Below, piece by piece: positions 35,476 to 44,244 of a DNA stretch of 64,000 bases. Where the stretch lies: assembly GCF_900605015.1 (NCBI RefSeq), contig NZ_LR027573.1:1035492-1099491 (forward strand), written 5' to 3'. A program made the position numbers and the translations under genes. Source of the stretch: Olsenella sp. Marseille-P4559 (GTDB lineage Bacteria; Actinomycetota; Coriobacteriia; Coriobacteriales; Atopobiaceae). How positions within the stretch are numbered: the stretch's first letter is position 1; each line of letters opens with the position of its first letter. The notes under the pieces were generated by a model. The model saw nothing but the letters and a program-made list of their open reading frames with translations. It did no database searches and was not told the DNA's origin.

Positions 35476-35805
35476 TTACTCTTCTTGCACGCTGACATAG
35501 AAAGACGCTTCTACCAAGTGCTCGCCGTCAACGTGCGTTACCGTTTCACTGAAGGCGCACCCCGCCGCGTCAAGTGCCGACGCAATCTTGCTTTCGATCT
35601 CATATGAGCGGTGCGTCGTGTAAAGCAAGATTTCGTAGTTCATCCAGCTTGCCCATGCCACGTTGTCGGCATAGGACGTTCCGCCAAGGTCTGCTTCAAG
35701 GCTGATGTACGGTGGCTCTGGTCGGTCTTCGTCCGTGTATCCCTCGTTCGTCCAAGGGATGCCCAAGCCGTCAAGCATCGCGCAAAGCTCGTCTAGCTTG
35801 ATCAC
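35476..35805 (-). CDS. Tail terminator/head-tail joining protein
   Basis: 109 residues with the compact alpha-beta pattern of siphophage tail terminators (MIKLDELCAMLDGLGIPW; VAWASWMNYEILLYTTHRSYEIE). Position just before the major tail protein in a 4-base overlap with the gp10-like gene supports the role. Confidence 0.65.
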   Translation of the reverse strand: MIKLDELCAMLDGLGIPWTNEGYTDEDRPEPPYISLEADLGGTSYADNVAWASWMNYEILLYTTHRSYEIESKIASALDAAGCAFSETVTHVDGEHLVEASFYVSVQEE

Positions 35806-36182
35806 GTGGCATCACCGCCCGCCGCGAACTCGCGCCCCATGCGATCAGCAATGGTTGAAATTACCGAATCTCCCTTTGCCGTGCCGTATGTCTTGCCGGT
35901 CTGGTTCTTTATAGCGTGGTCGTTTTCCAGAAGGTGTGTAAGCGTAGGACGTGCGGTTTCATGGACGGTAACTTCTACGCCCGCTTCTCCGCTATCGACG
36001 CTTGACCTCCAAGCCTTAGCGTACTTGCCAGAACGCTTGCGGCTTTCCTTCTTCAACTCCTTTACCGAATCGCTTCCAGCCTTTCGCGCCCGCTCTTCCA
36101 AAACCTCGGTGTTCTCGTCTATGCACTCGCGCATGTATGCGTTTATGGTTCGTTCAATATCGTTATTCGCTGCCTTAGCCAC
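35802..36182 (-). CDS. HK97 gp10-like head-tail component
   Basis: 126 residues, charged, with ELKKESRKRSGKYAKAWRS and HLLENDHAIKNQTGKTYG, the hallmark block of HK97 gp10/minor tail-joining proteins. I prefer the GTG at 36182 because AAAGGG lies 9 bases upstream; a TTG at 36203 gives 7 more residues. Confidence 0.75.
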   Translation of the reverse strand: MAKAANNDIERTINAYMRECIDENTEVLEERARKAGSDSVKELKKESRKRSGKYAKAWRSSVDSGEAGVEVTVHETARPTLTHLLENDHAIKNQTGKTYGTAKGDSVISTIADRMGREFAAGGDAT

Positions 36183-36483
36183 GGTTGCCCACCCTTTCGA
36201 CAAGCGTCAGGCGCACGTTGTCCGGCGTGCGCTCCACGCGCTCGACGGCGTACACGGTGCCACGGAACCTTACAAGCGATTCGTTGCGGTACGCGCACGC
36301 CCTAAGCTCTATGACGGCTTGCGGTCGGATGCCAGCGGCGCTCGCGGCATAGTATGCGGCGGCGCTGATGCTGTAGACGTTGCAGTATGCGTCGCGCTCC
36401 GTTGTCTCGGTTGACACGACGCCGCGCTTGTCACGCTTCTGCGCCTCGGTAATTAGCTGGCACATGCCAGCCCACATGCTCAT
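36175..36483 (-). CDS. Head closure protein (SPP1 gp16/phage H-T joining type)
   Basis: 102 residues, beta-rich, with FRGTVYAVERVERTPDNVRLTLVE near the end as in head-completion stoppers. It starts in a 4-base overlap with the connector gene and ends inside the start of the gp10-like gene. Role inferred mostly from size, order and beta pattern. Confidence 0.65.
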   Translation of the reverse strand: MSMWAGMCQLITEAQKRDKRGVVSTETTERDAYCNVYSISAAAYYAASAAGIRPQAVIELRACAYRNESLVRFRGTVYAVERVERTPDNVRLTLVERVGNRG

Positions 36484-36800
36484 TGTGCGCCCGCTTTGGT
36501 CGCGGTGCCGTGCTCGCTGCTCCCAGCCATGCGGCAAAGCATGTCTCGGAATGACTGCATGAGCCTTTCGGCGTCGGGGTTGTCCATGCCGAAGTTCGCT
36601 TTGACATAGACCTTGATTGCCACGCACACGCTCGAATCATCGTTGCTTGCCGCCATGGCTTCGGTAACGCCGCCCGCACGCAACGCGGAACGGGCGGCGT
36701 CTATGAGGTCTGCGATCTCTCCGTCATAGGTTGAGCAGTCGGCTGGAATGCGCAACGCGGCGCGGCAAGCGGCTAGAAGGTCTGCTTCGCTGTCAGCCAT
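36480..36800 (-). CDS. Head-tail connector (gp6/gp15-like)
   Basis: 106 residues, helical, with IADLIDAARSALRAGGV and IKVYVKANFGMDNPDAERLMQSF, the pattern of the HK97 gp6 adaptor that joins the portal. Lies between capsid and closure genes. Confidence 0.75.
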   Translation of the reverse strand: MADSEADLLAACRAALRIPADCSTYDGEIADLIDAARSALRAGGVTEAMAASNDDSSVCVAIKVYVKANFGMDNPDAERLMQSFRDMLCRMAGSSEHGTATKAGAQ

Positions 36801-36818
36801 GTTGCACCCCCTCTAGCA

Positions 36819-38051
36819 CTAAGCCTGCTTGACGGAAATCTCGACGAACGCCTCGGGCACGACAAGCCCGCAATCGTAGAGAAGATAGCCGTCGAAGCAA
36901 TGCTTCTGCGAACCGTCCGTGGCAACGTAGCCCTGAACGTCGATGCCGTCGAAGACGTTGCCCTTGAGCAGGTCGGGATAGCCGACAAGAAGCGTTCCGT
37001 CTGCCATGGAATCGTCTTGCTTGACAAGCTTTCCGAAGATACGCCCCTGAACGGCTGGGTCTTCGGTCTTCTCGTCTACGAAGTAGCTGCGCCCGGTGGT
37101 GTCCTCGATCATGGCAAGGTAGTTCCAGATCATATCGGAGTTGCCATAGAAGATTGCGCCCTTGGTGGTCGGGTTGCCATAGGTCTTAAGAAGCGCAAGC
37201 GCCTTGGTAATGTCAGCCTTGGAAAGCTTCTTGGTCGCGCCGCTCGTAACCTTGTTTGCGCTCGCGATGCCAAGGATTGCGTCGCCCACGCGCTCGTGGC
37301 AGAAGGCGTTAGCCGCAACGGAAAGGCGGGCGGCAACCTCGTTGATGATGTACTGCTCGAAGCCGTCCATGGACTGAACAGCCATCTTACGCGACATCTT
37401 GACGGTCTTCTTGATCTCCTCGCCGACAAGGGAAATGGTGTCGAAGCTGTTCTGCTCGTCTGTGGGTGCCACGCCCTCGTTGGTCTTTCCGGCGTCACCT
37501 GCGGTGATTGCCTTGTGGCGCACAATCTCAAACTGGTTCTTGAGGTTCGAGCGGGAAGCGTCGCCGAACAGCACCGCCGAATTATCGATAAGGGTAATGA
37601 TTTGGTCTTGAATCTCCTTGGGCACAACGCTGCCGGTGTTGTCGGTGGTGTGCGTGAAGGCTGCACGCTCTACGGTGTTGAAGTCGTTGCCACCGGCAAG
37701 CTGAATGCCGCCACGGGTCGCAACGTCCTTCACCCAAGCGCGGCGGTAGGCGGCTGCATAGTCCGTCTTGTCCTGCACGACGCCGGTTGCGTTCGCGCTG
37801 CGTGCAAGCGGAACGTTGGAAACGACGGCAGCGTTGCCGCTCTCGATTGCGGAACGGGCATGGGCAAGCGCGGCACTGCGTGCGTCGCGTGCGGTCTTCT
37901 GCTCGTTGGTGATGCGCTCAATCTCGGAAGTGAGCTGCGCCATGCGCTCTTCGTCCTGCGCGGCTTCGTCACCCGTGGTGCCCTCGGGCGTTCCGTCGGC
38001 GTACTTGTCGATAAGTGCCTGAAGCTCGGTAAGCAGATCGTCCAGATTCAT
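36819..38051 (-). CDS. Major capsid protein, HK97 fold
   Basis: 410 residues. The first ~105 residues are a coiled-coil scaffold domain (EERMAQLTSEIERITNEQKTA) removed by the protease; the capsid domain follows (VPKEIQDQIITLIDNSAVLFG; VSRKM-like KMSRKMAVQSMDGFEQYI; GNSDMIWNYLAMIEDTTGR; GYPDLLKGNVFDGIDVQGYVA). Order protease-capsid is normal. Confidence 0.95.
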   Translation of the reverse strand: MNLDDLLTELQALIDKYADGTPEGTTGDEAAQDEERMAQLTSEIERITNEQKTARDARSAALAHARSAIESGNAAVVSNVPLARSANATGVVQDKTDYAAAYRRAWVKDVATRGGIQLAGGNDFNTVERAAFTHTTDNTGSVVPKEIQDQIITLIDNSAVLFGDASRSNLKNQFEIVRHKAITAGDAGKTNEGVAPTDEQNSFDTISLVGEEIKKTVKMSRKMAVQSMDGFEQYIINEVAARLSVAANAFCHERVGDAILGIASANKVTSGATKKLSKADITKALALLKTYGNPTTKGAIFYGNSDMIWNYLAMIEDTTGRSYFVDEKTEDPAVQGRIFGKLVKQDDSMADGTLLVGYPDLLKGNVFDGIDVQGYVATDGSQKHCFDGYLLYDCGLVVPEAFVEISVKQA

Positions 38052-38054
38052 TTT

Positions 38055-38702
38055 CTAACCTCTCTTTGCGTTCACGATTGACATTACGGCGCACGCCCTC
38101 GCGTGCGTCATGCGCCGCCGCGCAATCTCCTTGCGCGTCCGCTCAATCTCTCCGTTAAGCAAGTTGCGTGCGCTTATCTCGGTGTTGGGGTCAGCCGGAA
38201 GGCTCACCGCCGACACGTCGAAAACCTTCTTCACGCGCGTGATGGTGTCCGTGTGCGTCTCGCGGTCGTACTCGTCAGCCGCCACGGTGAAAGCCCATGA
38301 CATGCGCGTTATAAGCCCTGCGTCGATTTCCTCGTAAAGGTCGCGTGCCGCTTGGCTGCGCGATAGGTCGGCGGCGATGAACAAGCCGTGCTCGTCAGGC
38401 TCGACAATCAGCGTGCCGTTGCTCATGCGGGCGTATACGCGCCCCTCATGGTCGAACTGCATTATCACGTCTGACATGTCGGCGTCCCTGAACGCGTCAG
38501 GGCTTATGGTCTCGCTGTACTTGTTGCCGTCGAAGTCCTCGAACAGAACGTAAGGGTCATTGAACGTCGATGCGTAGCCCTCGACGTAGAACTCTGAATC
38601 AAGGCGTTTCTTCGGTTCATCCGTCGCGCCGTCAATGCGCTTGACCGGCGCAAGCGCCGCCGACAAGGCGCGGTACTGCCTTTCATTCGGTTTCGCTGGC
38701 AT
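38055..38702 (-). CDS. Prohead protease, HK97 type
   Basis: 215 residues. The herpesvirus-assemblin-like protease has His in MQFDHEGRVYARMSNGTL and Ser in LITRMSWAFTV; it cuts the capsid scaffold domain. I start at the ATG at 38702, inside the end of the portal gene; a longer frame shows portal-derived residues. Confidence 0.92.
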   Translation of the reverse strand: MPAKPNERQYRALSAALAPVKRIDGATDEPKKRLDSEFYVEGYASTFNDPYVLFEDFDGNKYSETISPDAFRDADMSDVIMQFDHEGRVYARMSNGTLIVEPDEHGLFIAADLSRSQAARDLYEEIDAGLITRMSWAFTVAADEYDRETHTDTITRVKKVFDVSAVSLPADPNTEISARNLLNGEIERTRKEIARRRMTHARACAVMSIVNAKRG

Positions 38703-39972
38703 TGTCTGCCCCCTCTTCCGTCTCGCTTGTCGTGCTCCCCAGCTGGTCGGCAAGCGCAATGTTCGCGTTCGTCTCGGCTGCGTTCGCCGCCGCTTCCGCC
38801 GTGTGCTCGCTGATCAGCGCAAGGTCGATGTACTCGCCGCGTATGACGTGGCGCTCGCCGCCGTCGTAGTGCGGAGATTGGAAAATATCGGCTACTTGGT
38901 TGCCGCTGAAGATTCCTCGGTCGAACATCGCCGTTGCAACGTTCAGCTTTGTTTGGTTACTCGCGAACTCCAACCGGTTTGCCGAAAACATGATTTCGTT
39001 TCCGTGGGCAATCTCGGTCTTCGTGAATGTCATCGTCGTTAGGACGAACCCAAGCTGCACGGCAAATGTTTCTATGTTGCCTTCATAGAACGCGTTATAG
39101 GTCTCTTCGTCGGCACGATTGAGAACCACGTCTTCGGAGATTCCGAAGAAGCGGTAAGCCGCCTTCTCGATGCGCTCCATCTGCTCGGCGTCTACCGTGT
39201 AGTTCGACGGCGTGATTTGCTGCACGTCATCGAAGATGCGGTCATATACGGCGATGCCGCCCGAATTCTCGGGCGCAAGCTGACGGTTGAAGTCGTTCTT
39301 TGCCTTCTCCTTGTCGGCTTCGTTTCTGTTCTGCGATAGCTTGCCTATGAAGCGGATGAAGGCGCTTTGCTTGATTGCGTTCTGCTCGCCCTCGTTCTGC
39401 GCGTGCAGCAATTCAAGCGTCGGGTTGAGAACGTTGGTGCCGTCTCCGAAAAGGTCTGAGCGGTATTGGTGCCGCGTCATGACGCCGCACCTTGACCACT
39501 CTACATAGACCATCTGCCCCGTGGGGAAGTCAAGCCCTAGCCACAACTCGCCGTCCACGTCATACGCGGTACAGGTGTTCGGCAACACGGGGTAGTAGCC
39601 AACCTGCGTGATGTTGTCTTCGGCAAAAATCGGGATGATCAAAGCCGTATCGTTCACCTGAAGCATCGTGTAAACGCGCTTGATGAATTGCGGCGTTGTC
39701 ATCCACGGGTTGGGCTGAAACCTCAAAGACGCCGTGGCTTGGCTTTGGGCAACGCCCTGTATCTCCGGCTTCAGCTTGCTTGCGTGGTTCGCCCCGCTCT
39801 CGATAATCGAACGCGTCAGCTCTGCTTCGTAGATTCCGCCCGTCCACGTCGTGAAGCTCGGCTGATAGGCGGTGAAGGTCGAAAAGTAGCCGTTAACCGC
39901 CTTGACCTGTGGGCGGTGAAACACTGCGTCGAACATGGAGCGCAAGCGCCGACGCCCTTTCACTCTTGCCAC
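38683..39972 (-). CDS. Portal protein, HK97 type
   Basis: 429 residues forming the DNA entry ring. Contains LRFQPNPWMTTPQFIKRVYTMLQVNDTA-like block (residues ~83-110), NNTV-like middle and FFGISEDVVLNRADEETYNAFYE, typical of the family; the tail is acidic. Located between terminase and protease. Confidence 0.93.
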   Translation of the reverse strand: MARVKGRRRLRSMFDAVFHRPQVKAVNGYFSTFTAYQPSFTTWTGGIYEAELTRSIIESGANHASKLKPEIQGVAQSQATASLRFQPNPWMTTPQFIKRVYTMLQVNDTALIIPIFAEDNITQVGYYPVLPNTCTAYDVDGELWLGLDFPTGQMVYVEWSRCGVMTRHQYRSDLFGDGTNVLNPTLELLHAQNEGEQNAIKQSAFIRFIGKLSQNRNEADKEKAKNDFNRQLAPENSGGIAVYDRIFDDVQQITPSNYTVDAEQMERIEKAAYRFFGISEDVVLNRADEETYNAFYEGNIETFAVQLGFVLTTMTFTKTEIAHGNEIMFSANRLEFASNQTKLNVATAMFDRGIFSGNQVADIFQSPHYDGGERHVIRGEYIDLALISEHTAEAAANAAETNANIALADQLGSTTSETEEGADNASETE

Positions 39973-39974
39973 GT

Positions 39975-41693
39975 CTAACCCCCTATCATTGATTGGTATT
40001 CGTCCGCCATGTCCTTTAGGACAACGAACGCGTCACACTCGGCCGCCCAAACGTCGATGCGGTTGCGCGGGTCTTGGTTCTTCTTGTCGGGCGCAATGTT
40101 GCCGTTGGCGTCGCTGCGCACGGCAACGTTAGAGCGGCACCATTCCGCGATAGGATTTGCGTTGTCTACAATCCTATTTTCGCGGTAAAGCGCCCTAAGC
40201 TCCTTCATAGGCATTGAAAGGGTTTGTGCGCCCTGAACAACACGCCTGAAGTAGTCGGCTCCAAAATATCCCTCGTATGCTTCGACGGTCGGAACGTCGC
40301 GCATGTGCCACGGGTCGTAGCCACACGCGGCGGCATAGATGCCGTACTTGTCCTGAATCTCTTGAACCCAGTCAAGTACAACGCGCTTGTCGATGATGGG
40401 CGTTGCACACGTGCGTAGGTAGCCGTTGGCAATCCACGCGTCGTAAGGCACGCCGTCGCGCCCTCCGCGCCGTCCCTCGCGCTCTGCCTGTTCGAGCGCC
40501 CTTTCCGGTATCCATGCCATGTGCATTGCGTAGATGTTCGGGTCGTTCGGGCGTTTCATGAGCATACAAGCCGCCGTCAGGTCGGTTGTGTCCGACGCGT
40601 CCACGCCAAGGATTCCGTACTTGAAGCCGTCTGACGGGTCGAAGGTCGCTTCGTTGTGAATCTCTGACCACGTAAGCCAAGCTTGGCTCTGGTTCTCGAT
40701 TAGGTTGAAGTCCTTCACAAGCAGCGTCGGCAAGAACGTAGGGTCGTTCTTGGCTTTCGCAACGTTCTTCCTAAGCGCCGCAAGTGACTTGATTTGCCCT
40801 AAGCCGGGGTTGGCTTTGCTCCAAGCCGCTTCATCCTGCCATTCCTCCCTATCGTCAAGCTCGAAGATGAACGCAATGAAGTGCTCCGTATCGACGCCGG
40901 TTGCCTTGCCGTCAAGCCAGTTCGCGGCATACTTATATTGGGCGTCGAAGATGCCCGCACGAACGAAGCCGTTTGTCGTGATCTCAAGAACCAGCGGCTG
41001 CCGACGCGCCGACATGCCTTGAATCGTCAGGTCGTACAAGTCTCGGTTGCGCATGGCTCCCAACTCGTCAATGATTGCGCCCGACACGTCCAAGCCGTCT
41101 AGGTAGTTTGTGTTAGCCGCAAGGGCGCGAATGACACCCATGTTCAGGTTGCAATACAAGTCAGCAACGCGCTTCCGCACGTGCTTTGCCAGCGCCGGTG
41201 AAGTCTTGACCATGCGCAAGGCGTTGTTGAAGCCCTTTGCCGCTTGGTCGTAGGCGGTCGCAACGTTGTAGATTTCCGGCGCGCCCTCGTCATCGTTTAT
41301 GAGCAAATCAAGCTCGATTGCCGAAGCAAGCACCGTCTTTCCGTTCTTGCGCCCCATGATCCACAAGACTTCTCGGTATTGCCGCAACCCCTCGGCGTCC
41401 ACGAATCCGAAAATCACCGAAAGGATTGCAAGTTGGAACGGTTCGAGGTTGAAGGCGTGCCCAAGCTTGCCGGAAGGTAGGCGGCAGAAGCGTTCGATGA
41501 AGCCGACGTGCTTTGCCGCGTATTCCTCTCTGAAGTGATACGGGTAAAGCGGGTCTTTGTTGTCAATGTCGCGCAAAACGATTTCGGCAACCTGCTTCAT
41601 CTTGCGGCAAGCCGTGATAGTGCCGTCTTGGATTCCGCCGAAGTAAGACCTCATTGCACACTCGCAACGCCCCACCTTCTCGCGCTTAGTCAT
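39975..41693 (-). CDS. terL: Terminase large subunit
   Basis: 572 residues: an N-terminal packaging ATPase (Walker A-like GRKNGKT; Walker B region GAIIDELGAMR) and a C-terminal RNase H-like nuclease (GILGVDASDTTDLTAA with the first acidic residue). Phage-1/lambda-like Terminase_1 group. Overlaps the small subunit by 8 bases and is 2 bases from the portal gene. Confidence 0.95.
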   Translation of the reverse strand: MTKREKVGRCECAMRSYFGGIQDGTITACRKMKQVAEIVLRDIDNKDPLYPYHFREEYAAKHVGFIERFCRLPSGKLGHAFNLEPFQLAILSVIFGFVDAEGLRQYREVLWIMGRKNGKTVLASAIELDLLINDDEGAPEIYNVATAYDQAAKGFNNALRMVKTSPALAKHVRKRVADLYCNLNMGVIRALAANTNYLDGLDVSGAIIDELGAMRNRDLYDLTIQGMSARRQPLVLEITTNGFVRAGIFDAQYKYAANWLDGKATGVDTEHFIAFIFELDDREEWQDEAAWSKANPGLGQIKSLAALRKNVAKAKNDPTFLPTLLVKDFNLIENQSQAWLTWSEIHNEATFDPSDGFKYGILGVDASDTTDLTAACMLMKRPNDPNIYAMHMAWIPERALEQAEREGRRGGRDGVPYDAWIANGYLRTCATPIIDKRVVLDWVQEIQDKYGIYAAACGYDPWHMRDVPTVEAYEGYFGADYFRRVVQGAQTLSMPMKELRALYRENRIVDNANPIAEWCRSNVAVRSDANGNIAPDKKNQDPRNRIDVWAAECDAFVVLKDMADEYQSMIGG

Positions 41694-42111
41694 ACCGTGT
41701 TTCTGCGAGGTATTCGGTCAGGACGTCGGCGGCGCTTGCGCCCGCTGGCATGAGGTCGCAAAGCTGCTTTATGCCCCGCTGAAAAGTCGTGAATAACTTG
41801 TTGTAGGCGGCAAAGCCCGGATGCTCGCGCAACCCAGACTGTCCGCCGCCGTTGTCATACTCGCAATAGATAGGCTCATAGAGAAGCTCTTTGCGCGATT
41901 CGTCCAGCTTCACTTTCATGAAGGCGATGTTTGGAAGCATCCCAAGCACGACGTTGCGCTTCTCTTCGGGTATTGCGTCCTTGGTGATGCGTTGAAGCTT
42001 GCGCAGTTCGGCGTTGACGCGTGCTTGCGTGGAAGGTGGCTTGCGTTTCTTCGAGGTTGCGGCGCTTTGAGCCGAAACTTTCAAATTATTGCACAGTTTC
42101 TTAGACTTCAC
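41686..42111 (-). CDS. terS: Terminase small subunit
   Basis: 141 residues with a basic Ser/Lys-rich N-terminus and helical core. Begins at GTG 42111 behind AAAGGGGGGTGG. Recognises the packaging site with TerL. The call rests on place and size more than on motifs. Between 42112 and 42275 I see only this ribosome site and no gene. Confidence 0.75.
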   Translation of the reverse strand: MKSKKLCNNLKVSAQSAATSKKRKPPSTQARVNAELRKLQRITKDAIPEEKRNVVLGMLPNIAFMKVKLDESRKELLYEPIYCEYDNGGGQSGLREHPGFAAYNKLFTTFQRGIKQLCDLMPAGASAADVLTEYLAETRYD

Positions 42112-42275
42112 AAGACCACCCCCCTTTCAAAATCCAACGCGCACGAAAATTTACCTCCCGGCGTTGGTGCCCTAGGCATCGAGCGTTTTTTGTGAATCGG
42201 GGGGATGATGTGTCGCGTTTACCTGCGGTTCTGTGTTCGTTATTTTTGTCTTGCGTTGTGTTGCGTTTGGTTTCG

Positions 42276-42593
42276 TCACTCGTTCAGGCAGATTAAATTG
42301 CCGTTGTCATCAAACGCAAGCCCTTGCCTTGTGGCTCCGTCTCGCGCCCAGCCGTGCGTTATCTTGTGGCACCTGTCGCAAAGGCTAACCAAGTTGTCTA
42401 GCCCGCACGTGATGTTAGGGTCGTTGATGTTGTCCGGCGTCAGCTCTTGGATGTGGTGAACCATGGTCGCCGGTGTTATCTCTCCAGCCTTCAAGCATCG
42501 CTGGCAAAGGTGGTTGTCTCTGATCAACGCGGATTCGCGGGCGCGGGCCCATGCGGCGGAATGGTAGAACGCATAGCTGAAAGGCTTTGCCAT
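42276..42593 (-). CDS. HNH endonuclease
   Basis: 105 residues with the HNH core: CQRCLKAG, MVHHIQELT, and LVSLCDRCHKITH, two CxxC pairs holding zinc. HNH proteins beside terminase genes are needed for DNA packaging in HK97-like phages. AGGCGG lies 8 bases before the ATG at 42593. Confidence 0.9.
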   Translation of the reverse strand: MAKPFSYAFYHSAAWARARESALIRDNHLCQRCLKAGEITPATMVHHIQELTPDNINDPNITCGLDNLVSLCDRCHKITHGWARDGATRQGLAFDDNGNLICLNE

Positions 42594-42709
42594 TATGCAC
42601 ACCGCCTAAAAGAAAAGGGCACGCGGCTTGATGCCGTGCGCCCTCTTGTTACCGAATCCACCGTATCGAACTTTAGCACAAGCGCGGAAGTGAAGGGAAG
42701 TACCAATTT

Positions 42710-43159
42710 TCATGCGTCGCGCACAATGGCTATTCCCTTCTTGTCGATATAGCGGAACGCCGCCGCCGAAAGCTCGCAGCACCATTTGGGCGTGCAGCAC
42801 ATAACGTCCGCAACTTCCTTCCATGGCATCGCCTGAAGGTACGCCATGTAAAGCACGTCTGCATATCGGTTGCCCTTCAGCTTCGCCAATCCGCCATGAC
42901 CGTTCGCGCCGTACAGTATCGCGGTCGCTTCGTCCAGAACGGTTGACGTTTCCTTGATACGCTCCTTCAACCGCTCTTGCATTTCAATGCGCCGGTTGAT
43001 TGCGTCCATGGCATCGCCGACGCCGCCGACGCCATAGTGCGGTTCATAGCTGATGCCCTTCACGCCTTCTTGAGCCATGAGCACTGCAAGCATTTCATCT
43101 GTGCGTTGTATCTCTTTAACGGTGTCGCGTATCTGCTCGAAATACTCTTGCGCCAACAT
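42710..43159 (-). CDS. Phage late-gene regulator-like protein (ArpU/DUF1492-like)
   Basis: 149 residues, helical, with a C-terminal helix-turn-helix resembling sigma region 4 (LQAMPWKEVADVMCCTPKWCCELSAAAFRYID). Proteins of this type precede the packaging genes and switch on late transcription in Gram-positive phages. The ATG at 43159 follows TAGGGAC. The longer upstream frame is the shadow of the dUTPase-like ORF. Confidence 0.7.
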   Translation of the reverse strand: MLAQEYFEQIRDTVKEIQRTDEMLAVLMAQEGVKGISYEPHYGVGGVGDAMDAINRRIEMQERLKERIKETSTVLDEATAILYGANGHGGLAKLKGNRYADVLYMAYLQAMPWKEVADVMCCTPKWCCELSAAAFRYIDKKGIAIVRDA

Positions 43160-43163
43160 GTCC

Positions 43164-43340
43164 CTACCTAACGCCGGTGCTTCCAAAGCCACCCGCGCCG
43201 CGCTCCGTCTCTTCCAGCTCTTCAATCGGATTGACGGTGCAAGGCACAATGCGCAAGTCTAGCCCAGCGTCTCCATTGTGCGCGTATGCCGGAACCTGCA
43301 CGCCGTCGTTAAGGCGCATGTTCAGTCTTCTTCCCTGCAT
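43164..43340 (-). CDS. Miniature dUTPase-like protein with only motifs 1 and 5
   Basis: 58 residues behind GGAGGAAGAGGA. Residues ~17-28 (YAHNGDAGLDLR) match dUTPase motif 1 and residues ~45-57 (ETERGAGGFGSTG) match motif 5 (the Gly-rich arm that closes the active site). Motifs 2 to 4, about 80 residues in between, are missing; IVPCTVNPIEELEE replaces them. It may be an in-frame deletion remnant or a subunit with another role. It overlaps the preceding ORF by 19 bases and ends 4 bases before the late regulator. Confidence 0.6.
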   Translation of the reverse strand: MQGRRLNMRLNDGVQVPAYAHNGDAGLDLRIVPCTVNPIEELEETERGAGGFGSTGVR

Positions 43341-43501
43341 TCCTCTTCCTCCAAATCGAATAAAGTTGGTTGGTCATCGTGCTTTAGCTTTGCTCTCACG
43401 CAAAAGCCAACTTCAAGGCAATTCGTCCAAAGCTGCCACGGCACGCAATAGCATTTCTTGCCGCCGACAACCGCACCCCTGTTCTCGCAATCCTCAATCA
43501 T
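43322..43501 (-). CDS. Cys-rich small phage protein, unknown
   Basis: 59 residues, seven Cys (for example KKCYCVPWQLWTNC and EEECREED at the end), starting 10 bases after the SSB stop. Its 3' end carries the ribosome site of the dUTPase-like ORF. The spacing and coupling suggest it is real; no family recognised. Confidence 0.5.
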   Translation of the reverse strand: MIEDCENRGAVVGGKKCYCVPWQLWTNCLEVGFCVRAKLKHDDQPTLFDLEEEECREED

Positions 43502-43510
43502 CGCCGCTCT

Positions 43511-43912
43511 TTAGAACGGAATGCCAGCGTCGGAAATGGCGGGTTCGCTCGGCTGTGCCGGTGCCGCTTCTGGTTGCTGCGTCTCGCGGCGGGTGTTCAT
43601 TAGCTCCACTTCGTCCACAACAACTTCGATTCGGCTGTAGGTCTTGCCGTCGTGCTCGTACTTGTTCTGGTTAAGGTGACCGGTCAAGGCAAGCTTCGAG
43701 CCACGGCGCAAGTAAGGCTGTATGCCCTCCGCACGCTTTCCGAACATCACGCAATCAATCCAGTTCGCCTTGTCCTGATAGGCGCCATCTTGCTGTCTGC
43801 GTCGCTCGTTAACGGCAACGGAGAACGTGAGAACTGCGGTGCCGCCCTGCGTAACGCGCAACTCCGAATCCTTGCCAAGATTTCCCGATATGGCAACTTT
43901 GTTCAGGCTCAT
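43511..43912 (-). CDS. ssb: Single-stranded DNA-binding protein
   Basis: 133 residues with the OB-fold (MSLNKVAISGNLGKDSELR; NWIDCVMFGKRAEGIQPYLRRGSKLALTGHL) and the acidic tail ending DAGIPF, which recruits partner proteins. Phage replication module. Overlaps the mIHF-like gene by 4 bases. Confidence 0.95.
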   Translation of the reverse strand: MSLNKVAISGNLGKDSELRVTQGGTAVLTFSVAVNERRRQQDGAYQDKANWIDCVMFGKRAEGIQPYLRRGSKLALTGHLNQNKYEHDGKTYSRIEVVVDEVELMNTRRETQQPEAAPAQPSEPAISDAGIPF

Positions 43913-44232
43913 GACTCCACCCCGTCCAGCTTCTCGACAAGCGCCCTAACCTGATTGGCTCCAAGCCCACCGACACGGCGGTTGTCCGCTATGTGCAGTT
44001 CCTTCATGAGCGATTGCGTGCGGCTGAAGCCGTAGTTTGGCAGGGCGTTGATAACCTGCTTCACGCGCATTCCCTTTGCTGCTTGGTCGCCGCCATGCGC
44101 AAGGCTGATCACGTCGGTTACCGTCATCGCGCCTTTTCCAAGCTGCTTCCTAAGCTCGGCGCGTGCCTTGCGTAGTGCCATGCTCTTATCGAGGTTGGCA
44201 AGCCTTTGTTCCTTCGTCAGTTCCGGTAGCAT
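43909..44232 (-). CDS. Integration host factor, actinobacterial type (mIHF-like)
   Basis: 107 residues. The pattern LTKEQRLANLDKSMALRKARAEL ... MRVKQVINALPNYG ... IADNRRVGGLGANQVRALVEKL is that of actinobacterial mIHF (H2TH fold), which bends DNA and helps integration and replication; mycobacteriophage L5 integrase needs the host version. A phage-encoded copy could free the phage from host supply. AAGGGA lies 6 bases before the ATG at 44232. Confidence 0.85.
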   Translation of the reverse strand: MLPELTKEQRLANLDKSMALRKARAELRKQLGKGAMTVTDVISLAHGGDQAAKGMRVKQVINALPNYGFSRTQSLMKELHIADNRRVGGLGANQVRALVEKLDGVES

Positions 44233-44244
44233 GTTCAATCCCTT

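Noticed and set aside
36900..38081. 393-codon + frame over the capsid gene
   Set aside because: Shadow of the major capsid protein, whose fold motifs are plain.
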